From assembly GCA_031401535.1 (NCBI GenBank), contig JANNRP010000374.1, forward strand, positions 1-22,593: DNA of 22,593 nucleotides, written 5' to 3'. Numbering within the stretch: the first letter of the stretch is position 1; the number at the start of each line of letters is the position of its first letter. Both the position numbers and the translations under genes were made by a program. This document shows positions 14,329 to 20,789 of the stretch, piece after piece. The DNA comes from JAKFWF01 sp031401535. GTDB lineage: Bacteria > Pseudomonadota > Alphaproteobacteria > Rhizobiales > Hyphomicrobiaceae. The notes below the pieces were generated by a model. That model saw nothing but the letters and a program-made list of their open reading frames with translations. It was not told the origin of the DNA and searched no databases.

Positions 14329-14640
14329 ATGCATTACATCCGACGCGCTGTCACATTCGGCGCACTCTCCCTAATGTTGATCAACACGCCCCTCCGGGCC
14401 GAGGAGACGAAAATGAATAAGGAAACCGGCTGCAAATCAGGTGCAATCATCACCAATGCCGACGGCAAGGATGGGACAAATAACAACGGTCCCGATAGTG
14501 GCAATGGTGCTAAGGGTGGCTCGATCAAGAACCCCTGCAAGGCGAAGGGTACGGTCAGTGCCAATGGCGGCAACGGTGGCAATGGCAACAGCGGTAAAAA
14601 GAGCGGCAACGGTGGTGCCGGCGGTTCCATAGAGTTTTAG
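14329..14640 (+). CDS. Exported Asn/Gly-triplet-repeat protein, 103 aa
   Basis: Paralog of the 99-aa protein at 12380. The signal peptide is about 1-24 (MHYIRRAVTFGALSLMLINTPLRA-E). The mature protein again has two repeat units: a diverged first one (TNADGKDGTNNNGPDSGNGAKGGSI) and a well-kept second (SANGGNGGNGNSGKKSGNGG), ending NGGAGGSIEF against NGGAGGSISF in the paralog. Two cysteines (35 and 70) flank the first unit and could form a disulfide; the 99-aa protein has none. The first unit is more acidic. The ribosome site and start (CAGGAGGTTGTCATG) match those of the paralog at 13 of 15 bases. It has no copy of the shared 58-bp element, which fits transcription from the 12949 gene. Confidence 0.8.
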   Translation: MHYIRRAVTFGALSLMLINTPLRAEETKMNKETGCKSGAIITNADGKDGTNNNGPDSGNGAKGGSIKNPCKAKGTVSANGGNGGNGNSGKKSGNGGAGGSIEF

Positions 14641-14668
14641 GGAAAGCAGCGTTTCACTCGCGCAACGG

Positions 14669-14701
14669 ATACGGCCCGGATATCAGTCATCCAGGTCGTA
14701 T
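14669..14701 (+). terminator. Hairpin after the 103-aa repeat gene
   Basis: ATACGGCCCGGAT (14669-14681) and ATCCAGGTCGTAT (14689-14701) form a 13-position stem with one G-T wobble and one C-A mismatch, and a 7-nt loop. It lies 28 nt after the stop. The downstream CTGTTGGTTGG is only moderately T-rich, so termination may be incomplete. Confidence 0.5.
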
Positions 14702-14741
14702 CTGTTGGTTGGCGGGAGCGCCTGTCAGAAAATTGAGAACA

Positions 14742-14779
14742 TGAACGCCACCTGAAACGTGGGTTCAGAATGGGTTCAG
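14742..14779. promoter_or_regulatory. 11-bp-phased TGAA/TTCA operator array
   Basis: TGAA occurs at 14742 and 14753, and TTCA at 14764 and 14775, each exactly 11 bp from the next. The last two are part of a direct repeat TGGGTTCAG (14760-14768 and 14771-14779). The array is thus two half-sites in one orientation facing two in the other. Direct repeats with 11-bp phase are typical of OmpR/PhoB-type response regulators. The site ends 69 bp upstream of the start of the 14849 gene. Confidence 0.55.
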
Positions 14780-14848
14780 CGACGACGTGGCACTGTACGA
14801 TCATGAACTGCGCGATCCCCGCGCCGGACCTGACGGAGATACTGAGCC

Positions 14849-15193
14849 ATGAAGCGCACAATCCTCGCGATCGCCCTTGTCGCCGCAGGCGCCAGCACCG
14901 CTAATGCCTACGGATCATCGACGCGCAGCATCGATGCCGTTCAAGCCAATGAAGCGCGTCGCATTGAGCAGGGCCTTCGCGATGGCTCCCTCACTCGTCG
15001 TGAGGCCGCAGGCCTGCAATCCGAGCAACGCCGTATTGAGCAGCTTGAAAGTCGCGCCAAGGCCGATGGCCGCATCACGCGTTCGGAAGCCGAGCAGATC
15101 AGCCGCGCTCAGCAGAGCGCCAGCCGTCATATCTACCAGGAGCGTCACGACAGCGAGCGTCGCGGTTGGGGTGGCTTCCGCCGCTGGTGGTAA
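14849..15193 (+). CDS. Small exported helical protein with two DG-x-[LI]-T-R repeats
   Basis: A 114-residue protein of unknown function. The signal peptide is 1-20 (KRTILAIALVAAGASTANA-Y). The mature part has two related helical repeats: RRIEQGLRDGSLTRREAAGL (37-56) and RRIEQ...KADGRITRSEAEQI (61-84). These are followed by the family-like ASRHIYQERHDS and an Arg/Trp-rich end (RRGWGGFRRWW). The repeats resemble an EF-hand-like helix-turn-helix with Asp-Gly in the turn, but the calcium-ligand set is incomplete. Similar exported proteins are, from memory, common in proteobacteria without assigned function. Upstream lies a phased regulatory array, downstream a strong terminator, so it is a single-gene unit, perhaps controlled by an envelope-responsive two-component system. 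Confidence 0.78.
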   Translation: MKRTILAIALVAAGASTANAYGSSTRSIDAVQANEARRIEQGLRDGSLTRREAAGLQSEQRRIEQLESRAKADGRITRSEAEQISRAQQSASRHIYQERHDSERRGWGGFRRWW

Positions 15194-15244
15194 GTGTCAC
15201 GTGAACACACTATTTCGATCTGGACCCGCAGTCCGGAATACTTT

Positions 15245-15276
15245 GAGGCCGCCCCTGACAGGGCGGTCTCTTTTTT
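15245..15276 (+). terminator. Intrinsic terminator
   Basis: GAGGCCGCCC (15245-15254) and GGGCGGTCTC (15261-15270) form a 10-bp stem with one G-T wobble and a 6-nt loop, followed by six Ts (15271-15276). It ends the 14849 gene and abuts the stop codon of the convergent glycosyltransferase gene at 15275. Confidence 0.9.
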
Positions 15277-16018
15277 AACGCCATGTAATCGTGACATGTC
15301 GCGACAGCCACCACAGCAGGCCCGCTAGCGCAATGCCGCCGATAATCGTTGCGATCTGCCGGGTCTGCCGCATCGCACGGCGCCACTTAAACTGCCCGCG
15401 ACTTGCCTGGAAATGTTCCACGACCGCATCATCGCCTGGCGCATCAAATATTTTTGAATAGTTTTTTGGGAGTACGCTGACCGTGACGCCCTGCAAGGTT
15501 GGGAACATCCGATAGATCAGGTCTTCGTCCAGATCGAGCGGTCCAGCCTTTGCTGCTTCACGCGCCCAGCTGTCTGCAAAAAGGCGCCCGCCCGGCGTAT
15601 TGCGGACCAGCAGGGTTCCCGCCGCAATCCTCAGCACGTTCAGCTTTTGGCGGCGCCTATGATCGAACAACATTGTGACGTCGGCGGTCGCCGTTTCAAA
15701 CAAAGTCAATGGTTGGCGGACAATGGCATCGGCATCAAGATAGACCACATCGTGGTTTGGATTGGCCTTCAAGGCGTAAGCGACAAACTCAGCTTTGATG
15801 CGTGTGTTGGCTTCCCAGCCACCGCGTGGCTCGTAGCGCTTGAAATAGTGATTGATACCGAGTGCTTCCACCGAGGCCTTAAGTGACAGGATCTGCGGCA
15901 GGTAGCTCGGCGTGTAAAAACCGCAGATCACGTAGCGTTGGCCACCATCGCGCCACGCGCATTCGTCGGGTAACTGGGTCGGCGCGGGCGTCGGCATCTC
16001 TGTCATCACTCGCGCCAT
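15275..16018 (-). CDS. Glycosyltransferase-like protein with C-terminal membrane anchor
   Basis: About 247 residues with a GT-A-like pattern. An N-terminal strand RYVICGFYTPSYL (29-41) precedes TRIKAEFVAYAL and the DxD-type VVYLDADAIV (Asp95, Asp97), which would bind the metal and nucleotide-sugar. Later segments are TLLVRNTPGGRLFADSWA and DLDEDLIYRMF. Residues about 222-240 (ATIIGGIALAGLLWWLS) form a membrane helix near the C-terminus, so the enzyme would be tail-anchored with its catalytic part in the cytoplasm. The ATG at 16018 overlaps the end of the upstream glycosyltransferase by 13 bp; an ATG at 16006 is an equal choice. Sugar and acceptor are unknown. Related to nucleotide-diphospho-sugar transferases; the exact family is uncertain. 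Confidence 0.7.
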   Translation of the reverse strand: MARVMTEMPTPAPTQLPDECAWRDGGQRYVICGFYTPSYLPQILSLKASVEALGINHYFKRYEPRGGWEANTRIKAEFVAYALKANPNHDVVYLDADAIVRQPLTLFETATADVTMLFDHRRRQKLNVLRIAAGTLLVRNTPGGRLFADSWAREAAKAGPLDLDEDLIYRMFPTLQGVTVSVLPKNYSKIFDAPGDDAVVEHFQASRGQFKWRRAMRQTRQIATIIGGIALAGLLWWLSRHVTITWR

Positions 16019-16827
16019 AGGTCAGCAACCCAATGCGCTGGACGGAAGCGCCGCTGCGTCAGGTTCAGACGAAGGCCCTGGCCGACCCGCTTGTTGCGCT
16101 GGTGCTCGCCGCGCATGGCGCTTTCCGGCGTAATCGATCCGAAGAACACCAGAATTTTACCGCCTGCGGGTTTTTGTGGGGTGGAGAAAAATCGCCGCAT
16201 ACGATTGCGCGGTAGGCAGGCGTGGGAAAATGGTACGCACCATTCCGGTGGCCAGAACGTCACGTCGGCAGCGGCCTTGGTAAGAAAGTTCTGCTCTTTC
16301 GACGCATATGTGTTGCGAATGACATCCGCCGGGGTCGCATAGAACCGGTCCAGAATGTAGGCCTCATGGCCGATGCACCAGCGCAGCACTGAACTATTGC
16401 CATAGCCGAGTTCAGGGTCTTTCCATTCTTTGATGATCAGGAAACGCCCGGGCGCTGTGAACAAGTCGTCGATGCTGTCAATGATCAACAGGTCGAGGTC
16501 CAGGAACAGCGTCATTCCTTTAAGCGCGTTGTCAGGCCCGCCGAGGCCCGCCTGCATCAGTCCAAGCTTGGGCCAATAGCGGCCTAAAGATGAATCGAAT
16601 CGCACGTCTGGAAGCGGCTTGATTTCCACCTCGGGTCGGATGCCGGTGTCGTCATCAGTGAAGCATACGAAACGAACGGTCCAAGAGGTGTTGCGCATCA
16701 CCATGCCATAGAGGCGATTAACCCAGTCCGGCCCGTAACGAGTACCCCACTTCATGCAGACAATGTTGACCGTGCGGTCCGCCTGCGCCCGCGCAACATC
16801 AGCCTGCCACGTTGTCGTCCCCGTCAT
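16006..16827 (-). CDS. Putative GT-A glycosyltransferase
   Basis: A 273-residue protein from the ATG at 16827. Conserved-looking stretches are NIVCMKWGTRYGPDWVNRLYGMV (21-43), VRFVCFTDDDTGI (51-63), RYWPKLGLMQAGL and a DxD motif FLDLDLLIID (Asp110, Asp112), followed by SSVLRW and a C-terminal PKPAGGKILVFFGS-like segment. This order is that of an uncharacterised glycosyltransferase-like family in alphaproteobacteria. An earlier TTG (16869) would extend it into the dehydrogenase gene; the ATG leaves a 13-bp gap to that gene's stop and is preferred. It sits between the iron alcohol dehydrogenase and a second glycosyltransferase, all on one strand, and the two transferases probably act on the same unknown glycan. 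Confidence 0.72.
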   Translation of the reverse strand: MTGTTTWQADVARAQADRTVNIVCMKWGTRYGPDWVNRLYGMVMRNTSWTVRFVCFTDDDTGIRPEVEIKPLPDVRFDSSLGRYWPKLGLMQAGLGGPDNALKGMTLFLDLDLLIIDSIDDLFTAPGRFLIIKEWKDPELGYGNSSVLRWCIGHEAYILDRFYATPADVIRNTYASKEQNFLTKAAADVTFWPPEWCVPFSHACLPRNRMRRFFSTPQKPAGGKILVFFGSITPESAMRGEHQRNKRVGQGLRLNLTQRRFRPAHWVADLWRE

Positions 16828-16840
16828 CGGTGCTGCCCGC

Positions 16841-17998
16841 TCAAAGCCGACCAGCGTGAGCCGCTTCAAAAAGCTGGTGGCAGGACGCTTCGTCGATCGG
16901 TCGCGGATTGCCCCCAGCGGTTGGGTCCTTGGGCGACATGCGGCTCATCAGTTCAAATTTCTCCGTGCCCACTTTGAAGTCGGCGAGGGTATGCGGCACG
17001 CCGGTTTGAGCACGAAGCTCAAGCACCCAATCGAGGAATGGCGTAAAACCAGGTTTGAGCCCCATGTAGGCCGCTGCTCGCGTAATCTTGTCCTCGATGA
17101 CACTGCGGTTGAAGACCAGGACGTAGGGCATGAACACAGCATTCGTCATGCCGTGGTGCGTATCATAAAGCGCACCGACCGGATGCGACAAGGCGTGGAT
17201 TGCCCCGAGCGCCTTTTGGAATGCTGTTGCACCCATGGCTGCCGCCGACATCATCTGTCCACGCGCCTCGATATCGGTGCCATCCTTGGCAACGCGCGGC
17301 AGATTGTCTTTGACGATGCGCATGCCTTCAACAGCGATGCCATCGGCGAGCGGGTGGTAAAACGGTCCGCAGTAGGCTTCGAGGCAATGTGCCAGTGCAT
17401 CCATGCCTGTGCCAACCGTGATAACGCGAGGCATGCCAACGGTGAGTTCGGGATCGCAGATGGTGGTTTTTGGCATCATCAACGGATGGAAGATTACTTT
17501 TTTTGTATGAGTCGTCTCGTCGGTGATGACGCCGGCGCGACCTACTTCCGACCCTGTCCCGGCGGTGGTGGGCACGGCAACAATCGGTAAAATGCCTTTC
17601 GGATCGGCACGGGTCCACCAGTCGCCGACATCCTCGAAATCCCACATCGGGCGTGTCTGCCCGGCCATGAACGCGATCACCTTGCCGGCGTCGAGACCAG
17701 AACCGCCACCGAAAGCTATAACGCCATCGTGCCCACCAACCTTCAACGCCGCAACACCGGCCGTTATGTTGGCGGCGATCGGGTTGGGCTTGATATCGCA
17801 AAAGACTTTTGCCGCTAGTCCGGCACCTTCGAGTGACTGCAGCGCCTGTTGTGTGATGGGTAGTTTCGCGACGACGGGGTCGGTAACCAGCAGCGGCCTC
17901 ATCATGCCAGCGGCCTTCGCAGCAGAGCCCAGCTCCTTGATCCGGCCGGCACCGAATTTAATGTTTGTTGGATAGTTCCAATTGCCGATGAATTGCAT
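16841..17998 (-). CDS. Iron-containing alcohol dehydrogenase
   Basis: A 385-residue group III (iron-dependent) alcohol dehydrogenase. The nucleotide-binding FGGGSGLDAGK (96-106) and PTTAGTGSE (143-151) are intact. The metal ligands are Asp200 and His204 (MDALAHCLEAY), His268 (AIHALSHPVGA) and His282 (THHGMTNAV), with the same spacing as in FucO. The length is normal for the family. It would reduce or oxidise a small alcohol/aldehyde with NAD(P); the substrate is not evident. It is the first gene of the minus-strand run 17998-15275. A perfect inverted repeat TATAGTC-N7-GACTATA lies 27-47 bp upstream of the start and may be the operator that controls it. The divergent neighbour is a class-V PLP enzyme. 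Confidence 0.9.
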   Translation of the reverse strand: MQFIGNWNYPTNIKFGAGRIKELGSAAKAAGMMRPLLVTDPVVAKLPITQQALQSLEGAGLAAKVFCDIKPNPIAANITAGVAALKVGGHDGVIAFGGGSGLDAGKVIAFMAGQTRPMWDFEDVGDWWTRADPKGILPIVAVPTTAGTGSEVGRAGVITDETTHTKKVIFHPLMMPKTTICDPELTVGMPRVITVGTGMDALAHCLEAYCGPFYHPLADGIAVEGMRIVKDNLPRVAKDGTDIEARGQMMSAAAMGATAFQKALGAIHALSHPVGALYDTHHGMTNAVFMPYVLVFNRSVIEDKITRAAAYMGLKPGFTPFLDWVLELRAQTGVPHTLADFKVGTEKFELMSRMSPKDPTAGGNPRPIDEASCHQLFEAAHAGRL

Positions 17999-18024
17999 GT
18001 TGGGTCTCTACGGTGAGGTGGTCG

Positions 18025-18045
18025 TATAGTCACTAACCGACTATA
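18025..18045. promoter_or_regulatory. TATAGTC/GACTATA inverted repeat (candidate operator)
   Basis: TATAGTC (18025-18031), ACTAACC, GACTATA (18039-18045) is a perfect 7-bp dyad in the 215-bp divergent region between the alcohol dehydrogenase and the PLP enzyme, close to the dehydrogenase start. Size and spacing suit a dimeric helix-turn-helix repressor. No regulator gene is adjacent. Apart from this site I recognise nothing in that region. Confidence 0.5.
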
Positions 18046-18213
18046 GGCGAACGTTATGCTGGCCGTCACCGTGGCGTCGAGGCTGAACAATTAGATAACG
18101 AAACGTGATGCTGCAAATAAGGAACATTCAGTTTCATTATGCCAGTCTTGAGTAATGATATCGCTTACGCATCCCGCGCTCGGCCATAGCGGGCGTAGCC
18201 AAAGGAGCACCTC

Positions 18214-19368
18214 ATGCTGCCATCTCAGCGCGCCCTGTTCGACGTCCCCCGTGATGTCTGCTATTTCAATGCCGCCGGCTGGAGCCCATTGCCACTGGCA
18301 ACGCAGGAGGCAGGACGCGCGGCGGTCGCTCGCAAGGGGCAGCCCTGGAAACTCGATGCACAATTCTCCAACACCCAGAATGAACGGGCACGCACGGCTG
18401 CGGCAAAGCTGATCAACGCCGCGCCGAGCGATGTTGCGTTGATTTCATCGATCGGCTACGGCGTCGCGGTTGCTGCCAAGGTATTGAGCCCGGCGCGTGG
18501 TTCGCGGGTGATCGTTCTGGCCGACGATCATTCCTCGCCGGTGCTCGAATGGCACACGCGCGCCGAAGCACAGGGTTTCACCGTTGAAACGGTGCCGCAG
18601 CCGACCGACGGCGATTGGACATCGGTCGTTTTGGCGGCCATCGAGCGTCCGGGAGCGGCGCCCGTCAGTCTTGCCTCGATCTCCTCGGTGCATTGGTCGG
18701 ACGGCGGATTGCTGGATGTCGACCTGATCGTCAAGGCACTGCGCCGCCAAGGTGCAGCATTTTTGATCGATGCAACGCATGGTGCAGGCGTCCTCGCAAT
18801 GGACGTCGCAACACTTGACCCGGATTTTGTGATTTTCCCAACCTATAAATGGCTGCTTGGTCCTTACGGTCGAGCATTCCTTTATGTCGCCAAGCGACAT
18901 CAAGATGGGGTGCCGTTGGAGCAGACGTCCGGTGGCCGCCGTGATGTGCGAGCCGAGCAGCAGGTTTATTTCGCCGATACGCGCTATGTGCCGGATGCGC
19001 GCCGCTATGACATGGGCGAACGCGACCATTTCATTTCCATGGAGATGGCATCGATCGGCATGGAAATGATGGCCAGCTGGGGCGCCGCCGCCGTTGTTGG
19101 CCGCCTCGCCATGCTGACCAATCGAATTGCTGAGGGCTTGCACGACGTGGATGTGCAAATCCCATCGAAAGAATTGCGCGCACCACACATACTGAGCCTC
19201 GGATTCAAAGGTGGACTGCAAAAGTCACTGGTGGATCGCTTGGCCTCCGAGCGCATCCATGTGGCACCACGGCTTGGGCGGATGCGGATCTCGCCCCATG
19301 TCTACAACGACGAGCACGATGTCGATTATTTCGTCGGTACCATGCGCAAGGCCTTGGCCCGGTCGTAG
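18214..19368 (+). CDS. Class-V aminotransferase fold PLP enzyme (cysteine-desulfurase-like)
   Basis: A 384-residue fold-type I PLP enzyme of aminotransferase class V. It opens VCYFNAAGWSPLP (15-27), the usual first segment of the family. Asp186 and His189 (LIDATHGAG) contact the cofactor, and the Schiff-base lysine is Lys212 in FPTYKWLLGPYG. SSVHWSDGGLLD (158-169) is the substrate-side loop. No cysteine-bearing catalytic loop of a true cysteine desulfurase was seen, so an isopenicillin-N-epimerase-like, kynureninase-like or lyase activity is also possible. AAAGGAG lies just before the start. The 3' end overlaps the convergent phosphatase gene by 43 bp. Confidence 0.82.
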   Translation: MLPSQRALFDVPRDVCYFNAAGWSPLPLATQEAGRAAVARKGQPWKLDAQFSNTQNERARTAAAKLINAAPSDVALISSIGYGVAVAAKVLSPARGSRVIVLADDHSSPVLEWHTRAEAQGFTVETVPQPTDGDWTSVVLAAIERPGAAPVSLASISSVHWSDGGLLDVDLIVKALRRQGAAFLIDATHGAGVLAMDVATLDPDFVIFPTYKWLLGPYGRAFLYVAKRHQDGVPLEQTSGGRRDVRAEQQVYFADTRYVPDARRYDMGERDHFISMEMASIGMEMMASWGAAAVVGRLAMLTNRIAEGLHDVDVQIPSKELRAPHILSLGFKGGLQKSLVDRLASERIHVAPRLGRMRISPHVYNDEHDVDYFVGTMRKALARS

Positions 19369-19880
19369 ATATAGGCCTCTTGAGCGGCGGTCTCAATCGT
19401 GCCGGGTCGGCTGGCACGGACGAGTTCGATGGCTGACTTCGCTGCCATACCGCTGTCGACCAACAGCGACGCGGCGACGGTGCCCGTGCGGCCTAGACCA
19501 GCGGCACAATGCAACAAAACGCGATCACCGCGCTGTAATGCATCGTGAATGTCGGAGAAGGCGGCCTCTGCCGTCGGCGATCCCATGTCCGGTATCGGTA
19601 AATTAAGCCAACGGAACGACCGGTCGGCCACGAGGTGCGGTAGTGTCTCCACACCAAGTTGTTCAAGTTCGGCACGTTCGACCAGCGTTACCATCATTGC
19701 AGCACCCCAAGCTTCGATCGCATCGAGGTCGGCGCTGATATCGCGGTGCCAAAGGTGATCGCAGCGCCCAGGGCAATGGACGAGCCCCAGTGTGCCACCG
19801 GTCGGCACCGTCACAGCATCTATGTGCAGCGGCCCTCTGTAAGGCGCGCTGCGATCCAGGGGATGGTCGGTGCTGCTCAC
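19326..19880 (-). CDS. Dual-specificity / protein tyrosine phosphatase
   Basis: A 184-residue phosphatase. The P-loop HCAAGLGRTGT (124-134) carries the catalytic Cys125 and Arg131. Asp98 in LPIPDMGSP is the likely general acid. The end, QEAYIYDRAKAL, is the normal last helix. A GTG at 19880 was chosen as start because it overlaps the stop of the glutathione transferase gene as GTGA, a sign of coupled translation; an in-frame ATG at 19949 would lie deep inside that gene. It is the last gene of the minus-strand run. The reading frame runs 43 bp past the end of the convergent PLP-enzyme gene. The substrate (phosphotyrosine, phosphoserine or a small molecule) is unknown. Confidence 0.83.
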   Translation of the reverse strand: MSSTDHPLDRSAPYRGPLHIDAVTVPTGGTLGLVHCPGRCDHLWHRDISADLDAIEAWGAAMMVTLVERAELEQLGVETLPHLVADRSFRWLNLPIPDMGSPTAEAAFSDIHDALQRGDRVLLHCAAGLGRTGTVAASLLVDSGMAAKSAIELVRASRPGTIETAAQEAYIYDRAKALRMVPTK

Positions 19881-20533
19881 GCCGGTTCGGCATCCCGTTT
19901 CACCATCATGTCCTTGAATGCCGGGCGGGCGTGGCAGGAAGCGAGCCAAGCCTTGACCCGGGGCGTTGCATCGAACAATTCCTTCGCTGGCATGGCATAG
20001 CGCACAACCTCGGCGACGTTGATATCGGCGACGGTGAACCGCGATCCAACGATAAAGCCGGTTGCCGCCAGGTGTTGGTCGAGCATTGCGAATGGCGCGC
20101 GCAAGGCCTCGACGCCAGCGGCGGCAATCTTGGGATCGCGCTCGGCCGGTGGCTTGCCAATCAGGTGATACAGCACCTGGATCGAATGCGGTTCAACGTC
20201 AGTGGCAGCCCACAGGGTCCACATCGACATTAAGCCATCCTCGGTGACGTTTGCAGGCGCCAGAGGCCCGCCGTTCTTCTTGGCGAGATACAGGTTGATC
20301 GCAAGCGACTGGTGCATGACAAAGCCGTCGTCTGAGATCGATGGAATTTGACCGTTCGGGTTCACCTTCAAGAACGCAGGCGAACGCGTGTGCAGGGGCG
20401 CATCGGCGGCATCGGGATTGGCCAACCGATAAACCTGAATGACCGGTACGTGTGTGAATGGGATGCCTAACTCGGCTGCAGCCCAAATATTGCGCGAGGC
20501 GCGGGAGCGATAGACGCCGTAGATTGTCAGCAT
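19877..20533 (-). CDS. Glutathione S-transferase
   Basis: A 218-residue soluble transferase. The N-terminal thioredoxin-like domain has LTIYGVYRSRASRNIW (2-17), with Ser10/Ser13 near the glutathione thiol site. VNPNGQIPSI contains the cis-proline Pro64, and Gln75-Ser76 hold the glutamyl part. The all-helical C-terminal domain contains FIVGSRFTVADINVAEVVRY, the N-capping motif of helix 6 (usually S/T-x-x-D). The length is typical. It lies 37 bp after a 68-residue gene and is coupled by a 4-bp overlap to the phosphatase gene that follows. Operon membership with nitroreductase and flavin-reductase genes suggests a role in dealing with electrophiles, an inference. Confidence 0.88.
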   Translation of the reverse strand: MLTIYGVYRSRASRNIWAAAELGIPFTHVPVIQVYRLANPDAADAPLHTRSPAFLKVNPNGQIPSISDDGFVMHQSLAINLYLAKKNGGPLAPANVTEDGLMSMWTLWAATDVEPHSIQVLYHLIGKPPAERDPKIAAAGVEALRAPFAMLDQHLAATGFIVGSRFTVADINVAEVVRYAMPAKELFDATPRVKAWLASCHARPAFKDMMVKRDAEPA

Positions 20534-20570
20534 GACGTGAGAACCTTTCGTTTTTGTGCGGGAATTTTGA

Positions 20571-20777
20571 CTAGTCGGCCAGCATCGACAAGGCGGCGCG
20601 GCGGTCGCCAGGCTTCAATTTGAGGAACAGGGCGCGCGCTGCTTTGATATCTTTGTCGGTGCCGCTATCCGATGCCGCCCGCAGAGCCACGGTGGTCGCA
20701 TGCTCCGGCCCGCAGATGAAGGCGAGCGCCTTTGCCAGTCGGCCCATGGCCACGCGATCGATCGATGTTTCGTCCAT
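20571..20777 (-). CDS. Small helical protein, 68 aa
   Basis: A 68-residue protein of unknown function without signal peptide or membrane helix. It is Ala/Leu-rich and mostly helical (MGRLAKALAFICGPEHATTVALRAA, then DIKAARALFLKLKPGDRRAALSMLAD). The end LKPGDRRAALSML looks like a helix cap followed by a conserved helix. It sits 12 bp after the flavin-reductase-like gene and 37 bp before the glutathione transferase gene, so it is surely part of this operon, which supports it being a real gene. A role as a small partner of one of its neighbours is possible. Confidence 0.7.
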   Translation of the reverse strand: MDETSIDRVAMGRLAKALAFICGPEHATTVALRAASDSGTDKDIKAARALFLKLKPGDRRAALSMLAD

Positions 20778-20789
20778 GTGTCTAATTCT

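Noticed and set aside
13405..14334. A 309-codon open frame antisense to the 428-aa repeat gene
   Set aside because: It arises from the codon bias and repeats of the sense gene. It is a Val/Ala/Asp-rich low-complexity translation with no motif, no signal peptide and no ribosome site; the sense frame has a signal peptide and coherent repeats.
16828..16869. Upstream TTG start for the glycosyltransferase, overlapping the alcohol dehydrogenase gene
   Set aside because: The ATG at 16827 avoids the 29-bp overlap and keeps all conserved segments.
19881..19949. Longer start (ATG 19949) for the phosphatase
   Set aside because: It lies deep inside the glutathione transferase gene and adds a non-conserved stretch; the GTGA overlap at 19880-19877 is a classic coupled start.
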